Source: Gavia stellata
Taxonomy: Eukaryota; Chordata; Aves; Gaviiformes; Gaviidae
Direction: 5' to 3'
Assembly (NCBI RefSeq): GCF_030936135.1
Contig: NC_082599.1
Coordinates: 6,620,847 to 6,684,846 of the forward strand
Length of the DNA: 64,000 nucleotides
The notes below the pieces were generated by a model that ran no database searches, was not told the DNA's origin, and saw only the letters and a program-made list of their open reading frames with translations. Below, in pieces: positions 1 through 9,920 of this stretch; position 1 is the stretch's first letter, and every line of letters begins with the position of its first letter. The translations under genes were made by a program, and so were the position numbers.

Positions 1-766
1 AAACATACATCTTCACCTGTCATCAGCACAGACAGCACTATGCCACAGCCAAGGCAGTCTAGTAATTAACTCCTTCTCCATAGGAAGAAGCAATAGGTTC
101 ACCTGTCCTCTCTCTGCACAAGCCCAGCTCCCCTGTGAAGGCCCTGATACTATTTTTTAGCTGTTTGGCTGATTCTGGGGAGGAAGCACCATTTTCAGAA
201 GTGATGAAGGGCATGGCTCTGTGGTAGGAGTCTGTGGAGGTCTGAGCCCCCTGGGATGATGCCGGACCTGCTACCTCAGAGCCAGGGGTGTTTCTGGGTG
301 CCGAGAGCATCTGCGTGGTGGGACCATACCATGAACATTCCAGTGAGAAGGGTTTCCACCAGGACTGTGCTGCTGTGATGAGCAACATGACCCCAGCCCA
401 CTGGGCTCAGGCCAGCAGCAATCCCTACACAACATTTTTGTTCTGGGGTGAATTCCTTTTTTCTGGTTGAGCTTAAAATGGTGTTGGAAATTCATTAAAC
501 TGCTGGAAAAAAAAAGCTGTTCCTCTTGTGAGGTAGAGATGTCCTGCAGAGATGTGCTGGTAGAGGTTCAACAGCAGGGGTTGAGCTGCCAAGGACTCGC
601 AGTTTGCCTTTCTGGTGTTGAAGACGTGTCCATCCTCTGTCCACTTTGGGTCCTCATGAGAACATCCCTCCATTTGCACAGCCACCATTCAGCTTCACGT
701 TGAGTGATTGACTCCCTGAGGATTTGTCTGCCTTTATCTCCTACCTCGCACATCGTTCTGTGCCTC
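1..766. other. Non-coding sequence left of the CpG island; no gene recognised
   Basis: I see no convincing exon, RNA gene or mobile element here. Open frames are short and resemble no protein I know. In mammals the SCN10A gene lies upstream of SCN5A in the same orientation, but the long, highly conserved final sodium-channel exon is not visible. The 3' end of an upstream paralogue, if any, therefore lies outside the window. From about 830 onward the + strand becomes pyrimidine-rich. Confidence 0.5.
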
Positions 767-808
767 TGCACCTTTTTAGGCTTTCACTGCACCTTTTTAG
801 GCTTTCAC
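767..808. repeat. Perfect 21-bp tandem duplication
   Basis: The unit at 767-787, which includes the block GCACCTTTTTAGGCTTTCAC, is repeated exactly and without spacer at 788-808. The copies are identical, suggesting a recent slippage event. It lies in non-coding sequence and no function is implied. Confidence 0.85.
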
Positions 809-2094
809 AGGTTGTTTTCCCACCAGGGAGCTCACGTCCATCCTCCTCTGCTTTTCCTAGTCTTCATTCTCCTCCATCTCCCTTCATTTGTAGTCTTTTT
901 TTTTCCCAGTCTCTGACCTCTACCTCCCCCTTCTCAACTTCCTCTCTCCTCCTCTTCCTCACTCTGCTCTTCCCTGTGATACACTTCTTCATTTGCTGCT
1001 TTTCCAGTTCTGAGTCTTTGTATACGTTGAATCCCTCACTTGGTAATTTCTTTGAGCATGAACTTGTTCTTGAACAGGGAGACCTGTTCGCCATCCACCT
1101 TCCTGGGGCCACTGCTGCTGGTTTTTGGGCTGTTTTGTAGCCGCCTCAGTTATTTCCTACATGATCGACTCCTTTCCCAGCACTTGCTTTCTTTGATCAC
1201 TACCAAGCCCTGAGCTGCTTTCGCAGGAGTGTTTATTACAGCTCCAGACTCTCTTTCTGGAGTGGTAACAGCCACTTCACAGCCCATCGCTGAGCCAGTA
1301 AAGTGGTGCCTGTCTCTCCTGTATATACCCTATTCTACCTTGCTCAGTATTTTGAGGTCTTTTTGCAGTTCTTCAGAAGTTTCTTCCACTTTTACCACCC
1401 TGAATACTTCAATATTGCCAGCAGACTCTTGCCACCCCTCCCTCCACCTATGAGCATCCATCTATGACCTTCCCAGTCATTGCTGAGCAGCTTATTCTCA
1501 GTAAAAGCCGCTGTTCCCGCTCACTGGGGTTGCTGCTCTGTAAGTGTGACCCAGGCGTCAGTTCCTTAAGGCCTGAGGCACTTGGGGTAGGCAGCTGCAG
1601 GAGGCTTTGGGTTTGGTTGTCCATGGGGTGATCAGAGGGTCCAGCTTTGGCACTGTCCATGCCTGCCCCCGTCCCCAGCGTGTTGGGGACCCCTTGCCCT
1701 GTCCTGCTCCCCAGAGCCTCTCCTCTCCACTGTGTCCCCTCACCCCAGTCGAACCCTCTCTCCAAGCCCCCCGTGGCAAACCCTGGCTTCCACGGTAGCT
1801 CCATCCCTGCTTTTTCCCCCTCCCACCTTTCTCCCCAGTCTTCTGTATCCCACCTTGCTCCCTAGCCCTCCCTCATCCCCTCTTCTGCCTTCTTTTCCAT
1901 CCTTCTCTTCCCTATCCCTCCCTTCCCCACCCCCTTCACCCCTACTTCCTCCCCACCCCTCCTCCTTTTCCATCATTTCTCCTTCCCCACCCCTGCCTAT
2001 CCTTCTTCCCCATCCTGCCTTCCTCCCCATCCTTTCCCCCTCTCGATTTGCTTTTCCTCCCCATCCCTCCCTCCCTCCCTCCTTTCCTCCCCCA
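809..2094. other. Non-coding, pyrimidine-rich flank
   Basis: No gene is recognised. The + strand is strongly C/T-biased at 830-1000 and again from about 1730 to the minisatellite at 2095. The long open frames on both strands across 1730-3100 are products of this biased composition (Pro/Ser/Leu-rich on +, Gly/Arg/Glu/Lys-rich on -), not genes. Confidence 0.6.
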
Positions 2095-2690
2095 ACCCTC
2101 TATATTCTCTACCCCCCCTTCTTCGTCTGCCTTCTTCCCTCTATATTCTCTACCCCCTTCTTCCCTCTATATTCTCTCCCCCCTTCTTCCTCCCCATGCC
2201 TCCCTCTATATTCTCTCCCCCTTCTTCCTCCCCATCCCTCCCCCTTCTTCCTCCCCATCCCTCCCCCCTTCTTCCTCCCCATCCCTCCCCCCTTCTTCCT
2301 CCCCATCCCTCCCCCCTTCTTCCTCCCCATCCCTCCCTCTATATTCTCTCCCCCCTTCTTCCTCCCCATCCCTCCCTCTATATTCTCTCCCCCCTTCTTC
2401 CTCCCCATGCCTCCCTCTATATTCTCTCCCCCCTTCTTCCTCCCCATGCCTCCCTCGATATTCTCTCCCCCCTTCTTCCTCCCCATGCCTCCCCCTTCTT
2501 CCTCCCCATGCCTCCCCCTTCTTCCTCCCCATGCCTCCCCCTTCTTCCTCCCCATGCCTCCCCCTTCTTCCTCCCCATGCCTCCCCCTTCTTCCTCCCCA
2601 TGCCTCCCTCTATATTCTCTCCCCCCTTGTTCCTCCCCATGCCTCCCTCTATATTCTCTCCCCCCTTCTTCCTCCCCATCCCTCCCCCCT
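2095..2690. repeat. Compound polypyrimidine minisatellite (39-bp and 23-bp units)
   Basis: The + strand consists of tandem units built on CTTCTTCCTCCCCATGCCTC. The short form repeats every 23 bp (for example ATGCCT at 2485, 2508 and 2531). The long form carries an additional block of about 16 bp containing TATATTCTCT and repeats every 39 bp (TATATTCTCT at 2340, 2379 and 2418). Runs of long and short units alternate, so the array has higher-order structure. Almost every base on + is C or T, making this a long homopurine-homopyrimidine mirror-like tract that could form triplex DNA. It directly abuts the CpG island. Long open frames through it reflect unit periodicity. Confidence 0.9.
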
Positions 2691-2939
2691 TCTCCATCCT
2701 CCTCTCTCCCTCCCCGTTCCTCCTTCTTCCTCCCCGCCCCTCCTCCCGCAGCGCCCCTCCCCATCCCTCCCTCCTCCCTCCCCATCCCTCCCTCCCTCCC
2801 CGCCCTCACCCCCCACCGGCGGCAGGGGGCGCTGCGGCCCCGCCCCGGCTCGGCTCGGCGGGGCGGGGCGGGCGGTGCCTCCCTCCTCCCGCCCCCCCCC
2901 GCCCGCCCCCGCCGCCCGGCCGGGGCTCTGCTCCCGCGG

Positions 2940-3126
2940 CAGCCGCAGACCCGGCGCGGCGGCTCCGAGCCATGCGCCCTCCGCGGCGGGCGGGCAGGCA
3001 GCGCGCCCCGCGCCCGGCAGCCGGGCCCTTCCCGCGGGACGGTACCGCTCGGGGACTAAAACTCTGTGGATACAATGAAGTGGCTCTGGGACTCTTGGTT
3101 TAGCAGGAAAAATTAAATAAACCAAT
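2940..3126 (+). other. SCN5A: Candidate non-coding exon 1 (5'UTR) of SCN5A
   Basis: Within the CpG island, the GC-rich segment passes into a sequence ending AAACCAAT, followed immediately by GTAAGTTTCT at 3127. This is a good U2-type donor apart from T at the last exon base. Sodium-channel genes of this family typically have a separate 5'UTR exon, so this is the best visible partner for the acceptor at 44221-44222. The 5' boundary given is arbitrary because no start site can be read from sequence. A short ORF of 43 codons (ATG at 2972, stop ending at 3103) would sit inside it. Confidence 0.35.
2972..3103 (+). other. Short upstream ORF in candidate exon 1 (43 codons)
   Basis: The ATG at 2972 has G at -3 and C at +4, a moderate initiation context. 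It opens an Arg/Pro/Ala-rich frame that stops just before the candidate donor. If the exon is real, this uORF would reduce scanning to the channel start codon in the next exon. The peptide resembles nothing I know, and its composition simply reflects the GC-rich DNA. Confidence 0.3.
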
Positions 3127-5818
3127 GTAAGTTTCTCTTTTTTGTTTGCTTGTTAATAAAATCATTAAAAAAAAAAAAAATCGGAGGAAAAGAAAACGGA
3201 AAAGAAGCCAAAACGACGTCCGGTTCCGAGCGTGTCGTGGAGGAGGAATGGGTAGTGCCGGGATTTTCCCTTCCCCAAACTTTCCCCTCGAGGCGGGAGG
3301 AGCGGTGGCACCGGCACCGCGGCCGTCCCGTCCGGGCAGGGGGGCGGAGAGGCTGCCGGGGGCTGGAGGAGGGAGAAGTTGGCTCAGCAAAGCTTGCGCC
3401 GGGGTGTAAGAGCGGAGGATATAGAGAGACAGGTATTTTGCTGTTGAAGGGTAACTGTGGCGGGGAATTGGTCTAGTTTCCATCTCGCTTCCGCACCCAG
3501 AAGTGCCGGAAAGAAATAACAACACAGAAAATACTCTGCAAATCGTTCGGTTAATGTCATGTGGCATCAGATGTGTTGGATTGGAAATTTAGAGGCACGT
3601 TTTGAAGGGAAGAAATGAACTAGAATGGGTATTTCTGCGGTGGCAGGGAAAATGTATCGTTCTCCTGTATCATGAGAATATTACTGGTATTACTTGTTGT
3701 AAGAAGTGATATATTTTGAGTATATATCTTAATGGCACCGCTCACCTCAAAGCTATTTGTAGAATACCTCTGCTTAAAACGTTCGGAGTTTTTACCGGCA
3801 CAAATTAAAAAGTCGACTTGGCTTATGCAAATAAAAGAAAAACGAGGAGAGCTGTGCTGCACTCTAGCAAGGTGATCATGATTTTATCGAGGCAGCCCCG
3901 AGGGGAACAGTGACATACTGGGAGCGCTGTAAGAGAGAATGAAAGCTAAATTAAAGAAAAACTTAAGCAACCAAAGTGTGGCTGCGATGGGAATAAATCA
4001 GACCATTTTATTTTTCCTGGAGATTTGGGTGAGGAGGTGGACATGAGCTTCTAGAAAGCGGAGAAACACACAAGCCACGCACACCTATGGCAACAGGTCT
4101 TGTTTTGCCTGGAAAGGATGAGCTGAGCTTTGTGAGTGCTTGAGCCAAGCTTTTCCAGTCGCAACTGGGGCAGCCGCTGATCCTGCAGACGGGCGTCGGA
4201 TCTGGAGCTGGTGGCCCCGATTTCTCCCACAGCCGGGTTGGCGAGCAGCTCTTCCCCAAATACAGGGCGGATGGTGGAATAAACGCGGCGATTCAAAGAG
4301 GATTTGTCAATACTAAAAATAAACGGGCCCGCAGATGTGTCCTAGAGGGTCATGTCCAGGGGCGGCATTTTCTGGGCCGATGGGCCGATTTCGGCGATTT
4401 TCCGAGCGTGTGTCCTGTCCAAGGTGCTGAAGTTCATTTTGCTGCGATTTCCCAGGATTTCGGGGCTTTGCAGAAGTGGTCTTGGAAGCTTCCTCTTGTT
4501 TGAAATTGGTGGTGGCGGGGGAGTTCCCTCCCCGGGTGGTATGAAGAGAAAGCAGGGATGTGTTTTCAGACACGTATATTTGATCCGTCCTTTTGGCGTG
4601 GGAAAGCAGGCCAGGTGGAGCCGCAGATAGATCCGGCAGATCCTATAAGCTTTTGGTGGCAGAGAATTGGAAAGGTCAGAGCTGTGAGGCAGTAAGGAAT
4701 GAAACCCCCTTATTCTAATGGACCAAGAAAGTGGTGTTTTTGAGAGCGTCGCTGCTGTTGGTTTGGGTGCATTGCTTCCAATGAGACATCTGGTTCCTAA
4801 AAAGTTGAGGGGAGCCCAGTGTCAGGATGGGATGGGAACGATGCAAATGGGATTGGAGTGATGTCCGCTGATTTTGGTAATTTTTTTTTTTTCTGGTGTA
4901 GCCTTTTCAAATGGCAAACATGGTTGACAGAGAGCTTCAGAAATAGAGGGTCCTTAAAAAAAACCCATGTAATTTGGGGGCAAGCGTCTCAACATTTAAG
5001 CAACGGAAGTCTGTCCTGCAAGTTGTGATATTTTTAGATTAACATGCCAAAAGGTCTCAGCCTTAAGTAGTGGAGTTTATATAACCTTTGGTATGAGGCA
5101 GATTGTAGTATTGCCAGAAATAATCATAGATGAGTATATTCCTTGTATGTGATCAGAGTTCAATGTTGTAAAGTGGTTTTTCTCAGTTCTTGACACTCAT
5201 TCAGAATCTATTCATAATAAGCTTTTTACTTCTGTCTGAGACTCTCAAAGGGTTTTACAAACACAGAGGGTCAGATTCTAATGCCCGTGTTTGCACAGAG
5301 AAGTAGTTTATGCTGTGAGGATTCCTGCAGATTTTAAACATCCAAAAACTTTGTACAGTATGGTAGAGAACTGATATTGTTTCATACTCTCAATCATTCG
5401 TCAGAGATCACAAAGGTATTCAGTTGCATCATTGGGTATGTAGCCTAAATATCTTGACCATGAAGGGTGTATGTAGACCATGCGGCTTCCTGACTCTGAA
5501 TGACAGCTTACGGGTACAGACTTTAAAACTGCAACAGAGTTGAAAGCATTGTGTTCCTGGCTTGAATCAGAAACTGGCCTCAGTTCTTGCTATGATGGAC
5601 TAACACCTGTGGCACCAGTTAACACCTCTGAGGACTTTTACAGGCTACAGAAAAACGTTGAGTAGTTGCTGTGTTCTTGATTTAAATGTGTTGTCAAAAT
5701 TGTATTTTAAAATGTACTGATAAGGAATGATATCCTAACAGGCATGGCAAATTTATGAAACATAGCTAGTTTTAATTCCTTTAAAAAATCCTATTTATGT
5801 TATTAGGCAGGGATTGAC
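3127..5818 (+). other. First intron, 5' segment; no gene recognised
   Basis: If exon 1 is correct, this begins a first intron of about 41 kb running to 44222. After the CpG-rich block ends near 3400, base composition falls to AT-rich background. There is an A14 run near 3167-3180. No exon, RNA gene or clear mobile element is visible. The segment around 5230-5300, with TCTCAAAGGGTTTTACAAAC, is faintly MIR-like but too weak to call. Confidence 0.45.
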
Positions 5819-5969
5819 CTCTTCTCTTCTCTTCTCTTCTCTTCTCTTCTCTTCTCTTCTCTTCTCTTCTCTTCTCTTCTCTTCTCTTCTCTTCTCTTCT
5901 CTTCTCTTCTCTTCTCTTCTCTTCTCTTCTCTTCTCTTCTCTTCTCTTCTCTTCTCTTCTCTTCTCTTC
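5819..5969. repeat. Pentanucleotide microsatellite (CTTCT)n, about 30 units
   Basis: An essentially uninterrupted CTTCT array (AGAAG on the other strand) spans about 150 bp. Its purity suggests high length polymorphism. The open frames of RREEK repeats on - and Leu/Phe/Ser repeats on + across it are artefacts. Confidence 0.97.
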
Positions 5970-8900
5970 CTCATTACCATTTTCTGTTTAGTATCTTGAA
6001 GGAATACTCTGTGCATGTATGTGAGGAAAGAACATTTTGGGTTGCATATTAAAGCATGTTGGCAGTCGTTCGGAAATCCTGGTCATGCTTTTCAGAAGGA
6101 ACAGGTTATTATCTGTTATCACCTCAGATGCCTTAGTTTTTGGAAGCTCCATTTGAAAAACATAGAAGAGACCTGTTGTTTTCAGAGGGTGGGTGCTCAG
6201 TTCTTCCTGAAAATTACCACCTTGTAAGTTGTCTCCAATCGTCCTCAAGAATTACTTTGGAAAATTATAGCTCAGATAGTTAAAAGGTGACAACAAGTAA
6301 TTTCTCAGTTCTGTTAAATAAAACTTGGGTATCACAGAAGCAGCATCACTCTTAAGTACATGCTTGACTTTTCTGCTTTGTGTTTACATGCTGTGTTGAG
6401 GTAGGGCCTTAATCATAGTATGAAGCAATTTATATTTGGAATTCTGTCATTGCTTCTTAATTTTACTGTCTAACCTGGAGGAAAATACATAAAGTCGGTT
6501 GGGTATATTCCTGTTTGCTTATAGTGAATATCTCTTCCACGATGTCATGTATGACTGCAAACAGTTTAGATAAAGGTGTGTTTATTTATCTTTTAATACC
6601 ATTGTCCTGATGAACATCTACCAAAAGCAAATGCTGGTTATATTTCTATTGATCTTGGTTTATTATTTACTTTGCAAACCAAACTGATGAGCCCACTTTG
6701 ACCTGGCTCTGTCTCTTCAGGTTTCTCTTGCAAAGTGACAGTTTCTAAATCAGGAAGGAAATCAGGTCACATTTCTGGCTCTGCAGGATTTATCTCATTG
6801 CTCTTCTTTCAAAGTAATTAGAGTTACTAATAATGAGGAAAAGAAAACTTTTCCAGAACTGGAATGTCCCTAACCCCTCTCTCCTTCTTGTGGTTTTTGT
6901 GTCACCGAAACGATGCAGGTAGTTCAGAGAGCTTGCTGTGGAGGATCCTTTTGCTCCATTACAGACAGTGACTTCCTTTAAGTGTAGCTGGAGATGATGT
7001 GGTCACCCTTACAAAGATGCCTTCTTTTCCTTAGATTAATAGCGTTTCCTTATTTGTTTCCCACTCATTCCGGGATGGTGTTACTGGGCCGGCTGTGGGC
7101 TGCCCGGTTGCAGTGGGTGAGATCCCAGATCTCAGCCTGGGAGAAGAACGAGGAGACATTTACCAAAGTTATCCCCCATCCCAGTCCCTAAGCAGGCTGG
7201 GGACAGAGTGGACACACTGGTTTTGTTAAATGCATGTAGTATCAGCTGTCATGAGTGCAGTTTGTACCCCTCCATTTTAGTTTTCTTACCAGTCCCAGTT
7301 CATGGAGGTATATTCCCAGGAAAGATGGCAAATGAACCACAAAATCTCCCTCTATTCTAACACGCCCACCTTTGAGGAGGTGCAGCTTGGCCTCCTGCGG
7401 GGAGGTCACCTTGGGAATCTTCTGTGTACAAAGTTTTCATTGATGTCAAAAGATTCCTTATCTTTCATGGCAAAAACTTGCCTCCCTGCTCTTTCTAATG
7501 AACAAAGCCTTTTTTAATCACAATTCTGCATGACCGGAATGGCTTGGGTTTTATTTTTATCATAGTATTGCAAGAGCTTTTTAAATGTAGAGATATCACA
7601 CATCAAATAATGTTGTACCAAAACATGCAGAAAAATTAAAAATTCTGTTAAGCCCTGAATTTTCCCTTTGCCTTTTCTTATTTAATTTTAAAATGAGAAG
7701 ATTTTCTTTTCTATCTTGGAAAAAATAAGTCCATTCTTTACCAGATTATTTATTTCATCTTTCAGCTTGAATTGAACTTTCCTGATTCACTAAACTTCTG
7801 CCAAAGAGGCTTTTTACTGCAATGCTAGACAGCCCTACCAACAGGTTATAGATTCTTTTTAAAGCTTGCAGGGTTCTTAAGGTACTAAAACCTCTCTGCA
7901 TCCAAGTTATCATTTGAAAGATATCTGCAAGTTGTGCCTTTAAACTGTAATCCACCTCCAGTATTAGTATGGGTTATTTAAAAAGTCTTACTGACATCAG
8001 GTTCATGTTTAAGTGTATAAAAGTTAGGTAACTGAACGCAGACCTTGGGCACGAGTAAGGCATCTGTGTTAGAAGCAAGGAGTCTCTCTCAATATTCACG
8101 GCATTTGCAGGCTGATTTTGAACAATAAGGCGAGGTTTGGGGTTTTGAAGGGGGTTTGAGGGGGGGGGGTTGGTTGGTTTTTTTCTGTGGTTTTTAAAGG
8201 CTTTAGAGAAAATTGAGAAATCTATGTAATAAGAAGTTACGGAAAAACTTGCCCATGGACAAATTCTTTCAAGACCCATTAGCTGGAGGTAGATTAGATA
8301 TTAACTTTTTAGGCCAAAATCCATTCTTAAAGACTGTACTATTTCTAAAGTGGTATTTCCAAGATTCTTTTCCTTATCATAATGAAATGGTCACTTTATC
8401 CAAATAAATGGACGGTTTTGTTAGTGTCTCGGTGGCTGAATACGCCACCGTTTCTCCCGGCCGGCTTACAGCATGCTGCATCTAGCAAGCTTTGCGTGCA
8501 TCACGGCTCCAGGTTTACAGAACCTTGGTCCTGGGTAATCAAAACAGGACAGCACAGGGGGATCACTTCTAGTTATTTTCAGTGAGCAAAAATTCACCTC
8601 TGTAGGAACCAGCTCAGATTTTATGCCCCGCTGCCAGCCTAATTCAGTCCTCCGAGGAGCATCTCTGCTGCCGGGCAGTGCAAGGGCAGACGCTGCCCTT
8701 GGGAAATCCCAGAAAACATGAATTTTAAAAAAAGTGATGGTTAAATAAACAAAAAACCCCTCACCATCGTGTAAAGCTCATAAAGGGGAGCAGCTCTGTG
8801 ATGAAGTTTTCGGTTTTCCCCACGATGTAGCCACCAAAAGTGGGCATGGGGCTATGGAGACAAGGGTTAGAGGGAGGCTTTGGGTGACGGGAGGAAGCTC

Positions 8901-9160
8901 TGCGAGCGGCTGCCCCGCTGGAGGCTCAGCCGAAGCCCCTGGATGGGGACAGGGGTGGAAGGGGAGGACGAAATAACAAGAGATTTTCAGCCTGGACTGA
9001 ACAGCTCTGAAACGCATCATTAAAGTATTACAGCCTGACCTGTAGACAGGCATTTAGTGTTGACTGAGGCCTGACACGTTAGTAGCTGTTACATAATGCA
9101 CAATTACAAAATCATACTAAAGCCTCTTTAAACTACCTGCCTGATTATAACAGGGTAATT
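5970..9160 (+). other. First intron, AT-rich segment; no gene recognised
   Basis: This is non-coding sequence with no recognisable exon or repeat family. A G10 run followed by TTGGTTGG lies near 8161-8178. Open frames are short and unlike known proteins. Confidence 0.45.
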
Positions 9161-9199
9161 ATGCCATGTTTAATGGAGCTGGGTGCTGCGGGGAAGGGA

Positions 9200-9910
9200 C
9201 CCCCCTGCACCTCCCTGCCATGTCAGATGCAGCCGACAGTGCCGTCCTCTTGGCCCAGGGAAGTCCCAGTCCTACCGAAGCCCCCCAAGGTTGTGTGTCC
9301 GCTCCCCGCTTCGCGCTCCCGTGCTGGCTCTCATGTTACAGGGGTTGTCCTTTCCTTCTGGACGAGGATTTCTGGCCACCGCTGCTCCCCATATTAGTAC
9401 AGCCAGCACGACGGTGTGACGCAGCCGCCCTCTCTCCCTCTCCGGGGCCGAGCACGTCGTCTCTTCTGCCTCCCCAACCCGACTTCCAGCCTCCAACATC
9501 GAGCTATGCGCGGCTCCCGTGCTGCTGGAGGGGCCGGAGGCATTGCCAGCAGTGTCTACAGCAAGAGGGTCTGGAAAGCACTGCAAGTATCTTAAGAATT
9601 TTTTTTCCCCCTTTATCTCTTTTCAACAGTGTTTCACGTCGAGAGGTCTAATCTCCCTCGATGCGTGCGTGTAATTCTCATTCATGTGAGTGCAGGGGTT
9701 GCTGCGGGCGTCTGCTGTGTGTCGCTCAGGAAATAACCCCTTCGGAGTTGCAGTGCACAGCAAACTTCCCCTGGTTTGCTGAAGTCCTCGTAGCTCTCTT
9801 CTTCCCTGCGTCCATCAAACAGAGGGATGAATCCTGCTCTCGGCTCCACCGGCGTAAATCCAGATCGATTTGTTTGACTTCGGCAGAGCTAATCCAGATT
9901 TACACAGCCC
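9200..9910. promoter_or_regulatory. Second CpG-enriched patch inside intron 1
   Basis: CpG dinucleotides are concentrated here, most densely at about 9380-9540 (for example around CACGACGGTGTGACGCAGCC and GGGGCCGAGCACGTCG) and again at 9640-9900. Neighbouring intron has very few. Such a patch can be an alternative promoter, an enhancer or a hypomethylated conserved element. The 161-codon open frame at 9166-9651 is Pro/Ser/Ala/Cys-rich, resembles no family I know and is probably compositional. Confidence 0.35.
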
Positions 9911-9920
9911 TTTCCCTGAG

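Larger units (their letters stand above)
2735..3400. promoter_or_regulatory. CpG island with GC boxes; probable SCN5A promoter region
   Basis: The GC content and CpG density rise sharply compared with the AT-rich surroundings. There are two dense blocks, about 2805-3060 and about 3215-3400. Overlapping GC-box (Sp1-type) sequences GGGGCGGGGCGGGCGG lie near 2860-2875, and I see no TATA box. Guanine clusters near 3337-3373 could form a G-quadruplex. The island is the strongest promoter-like region upstream of the sodium-channel start codon, and SCN5A in mammals has a GC-rich promoter and a non-coding first exon. Assignment to this gene 41 kb away is inferred. It could instead, or also, drive a transcript on the opposite strand. 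Confidence 0.65.

Noticed and set aside
1732..3103. Long Pro/Ser/Leu-rich open frames on + (up to 448 codons) and Gly/Arg/Glu/Lys-rich frames on -
   Set aside because: They are produced by the C/T-only minisatellite and the CpG island. There is no domain and no codon bias, and the frames are open in several phases at once.
5795..6016. Open frame of RREEK repeats
   Set aside because: It is a translation of the CTTCT microsatellite.
9166..9651. 161-codon open frame in the CpG-rich patch
   Set aside because: Stop codons are rarer in GC-rich DNA. The peptide is low-complexity Pro/Ser/Cys, and two other frames are also open.
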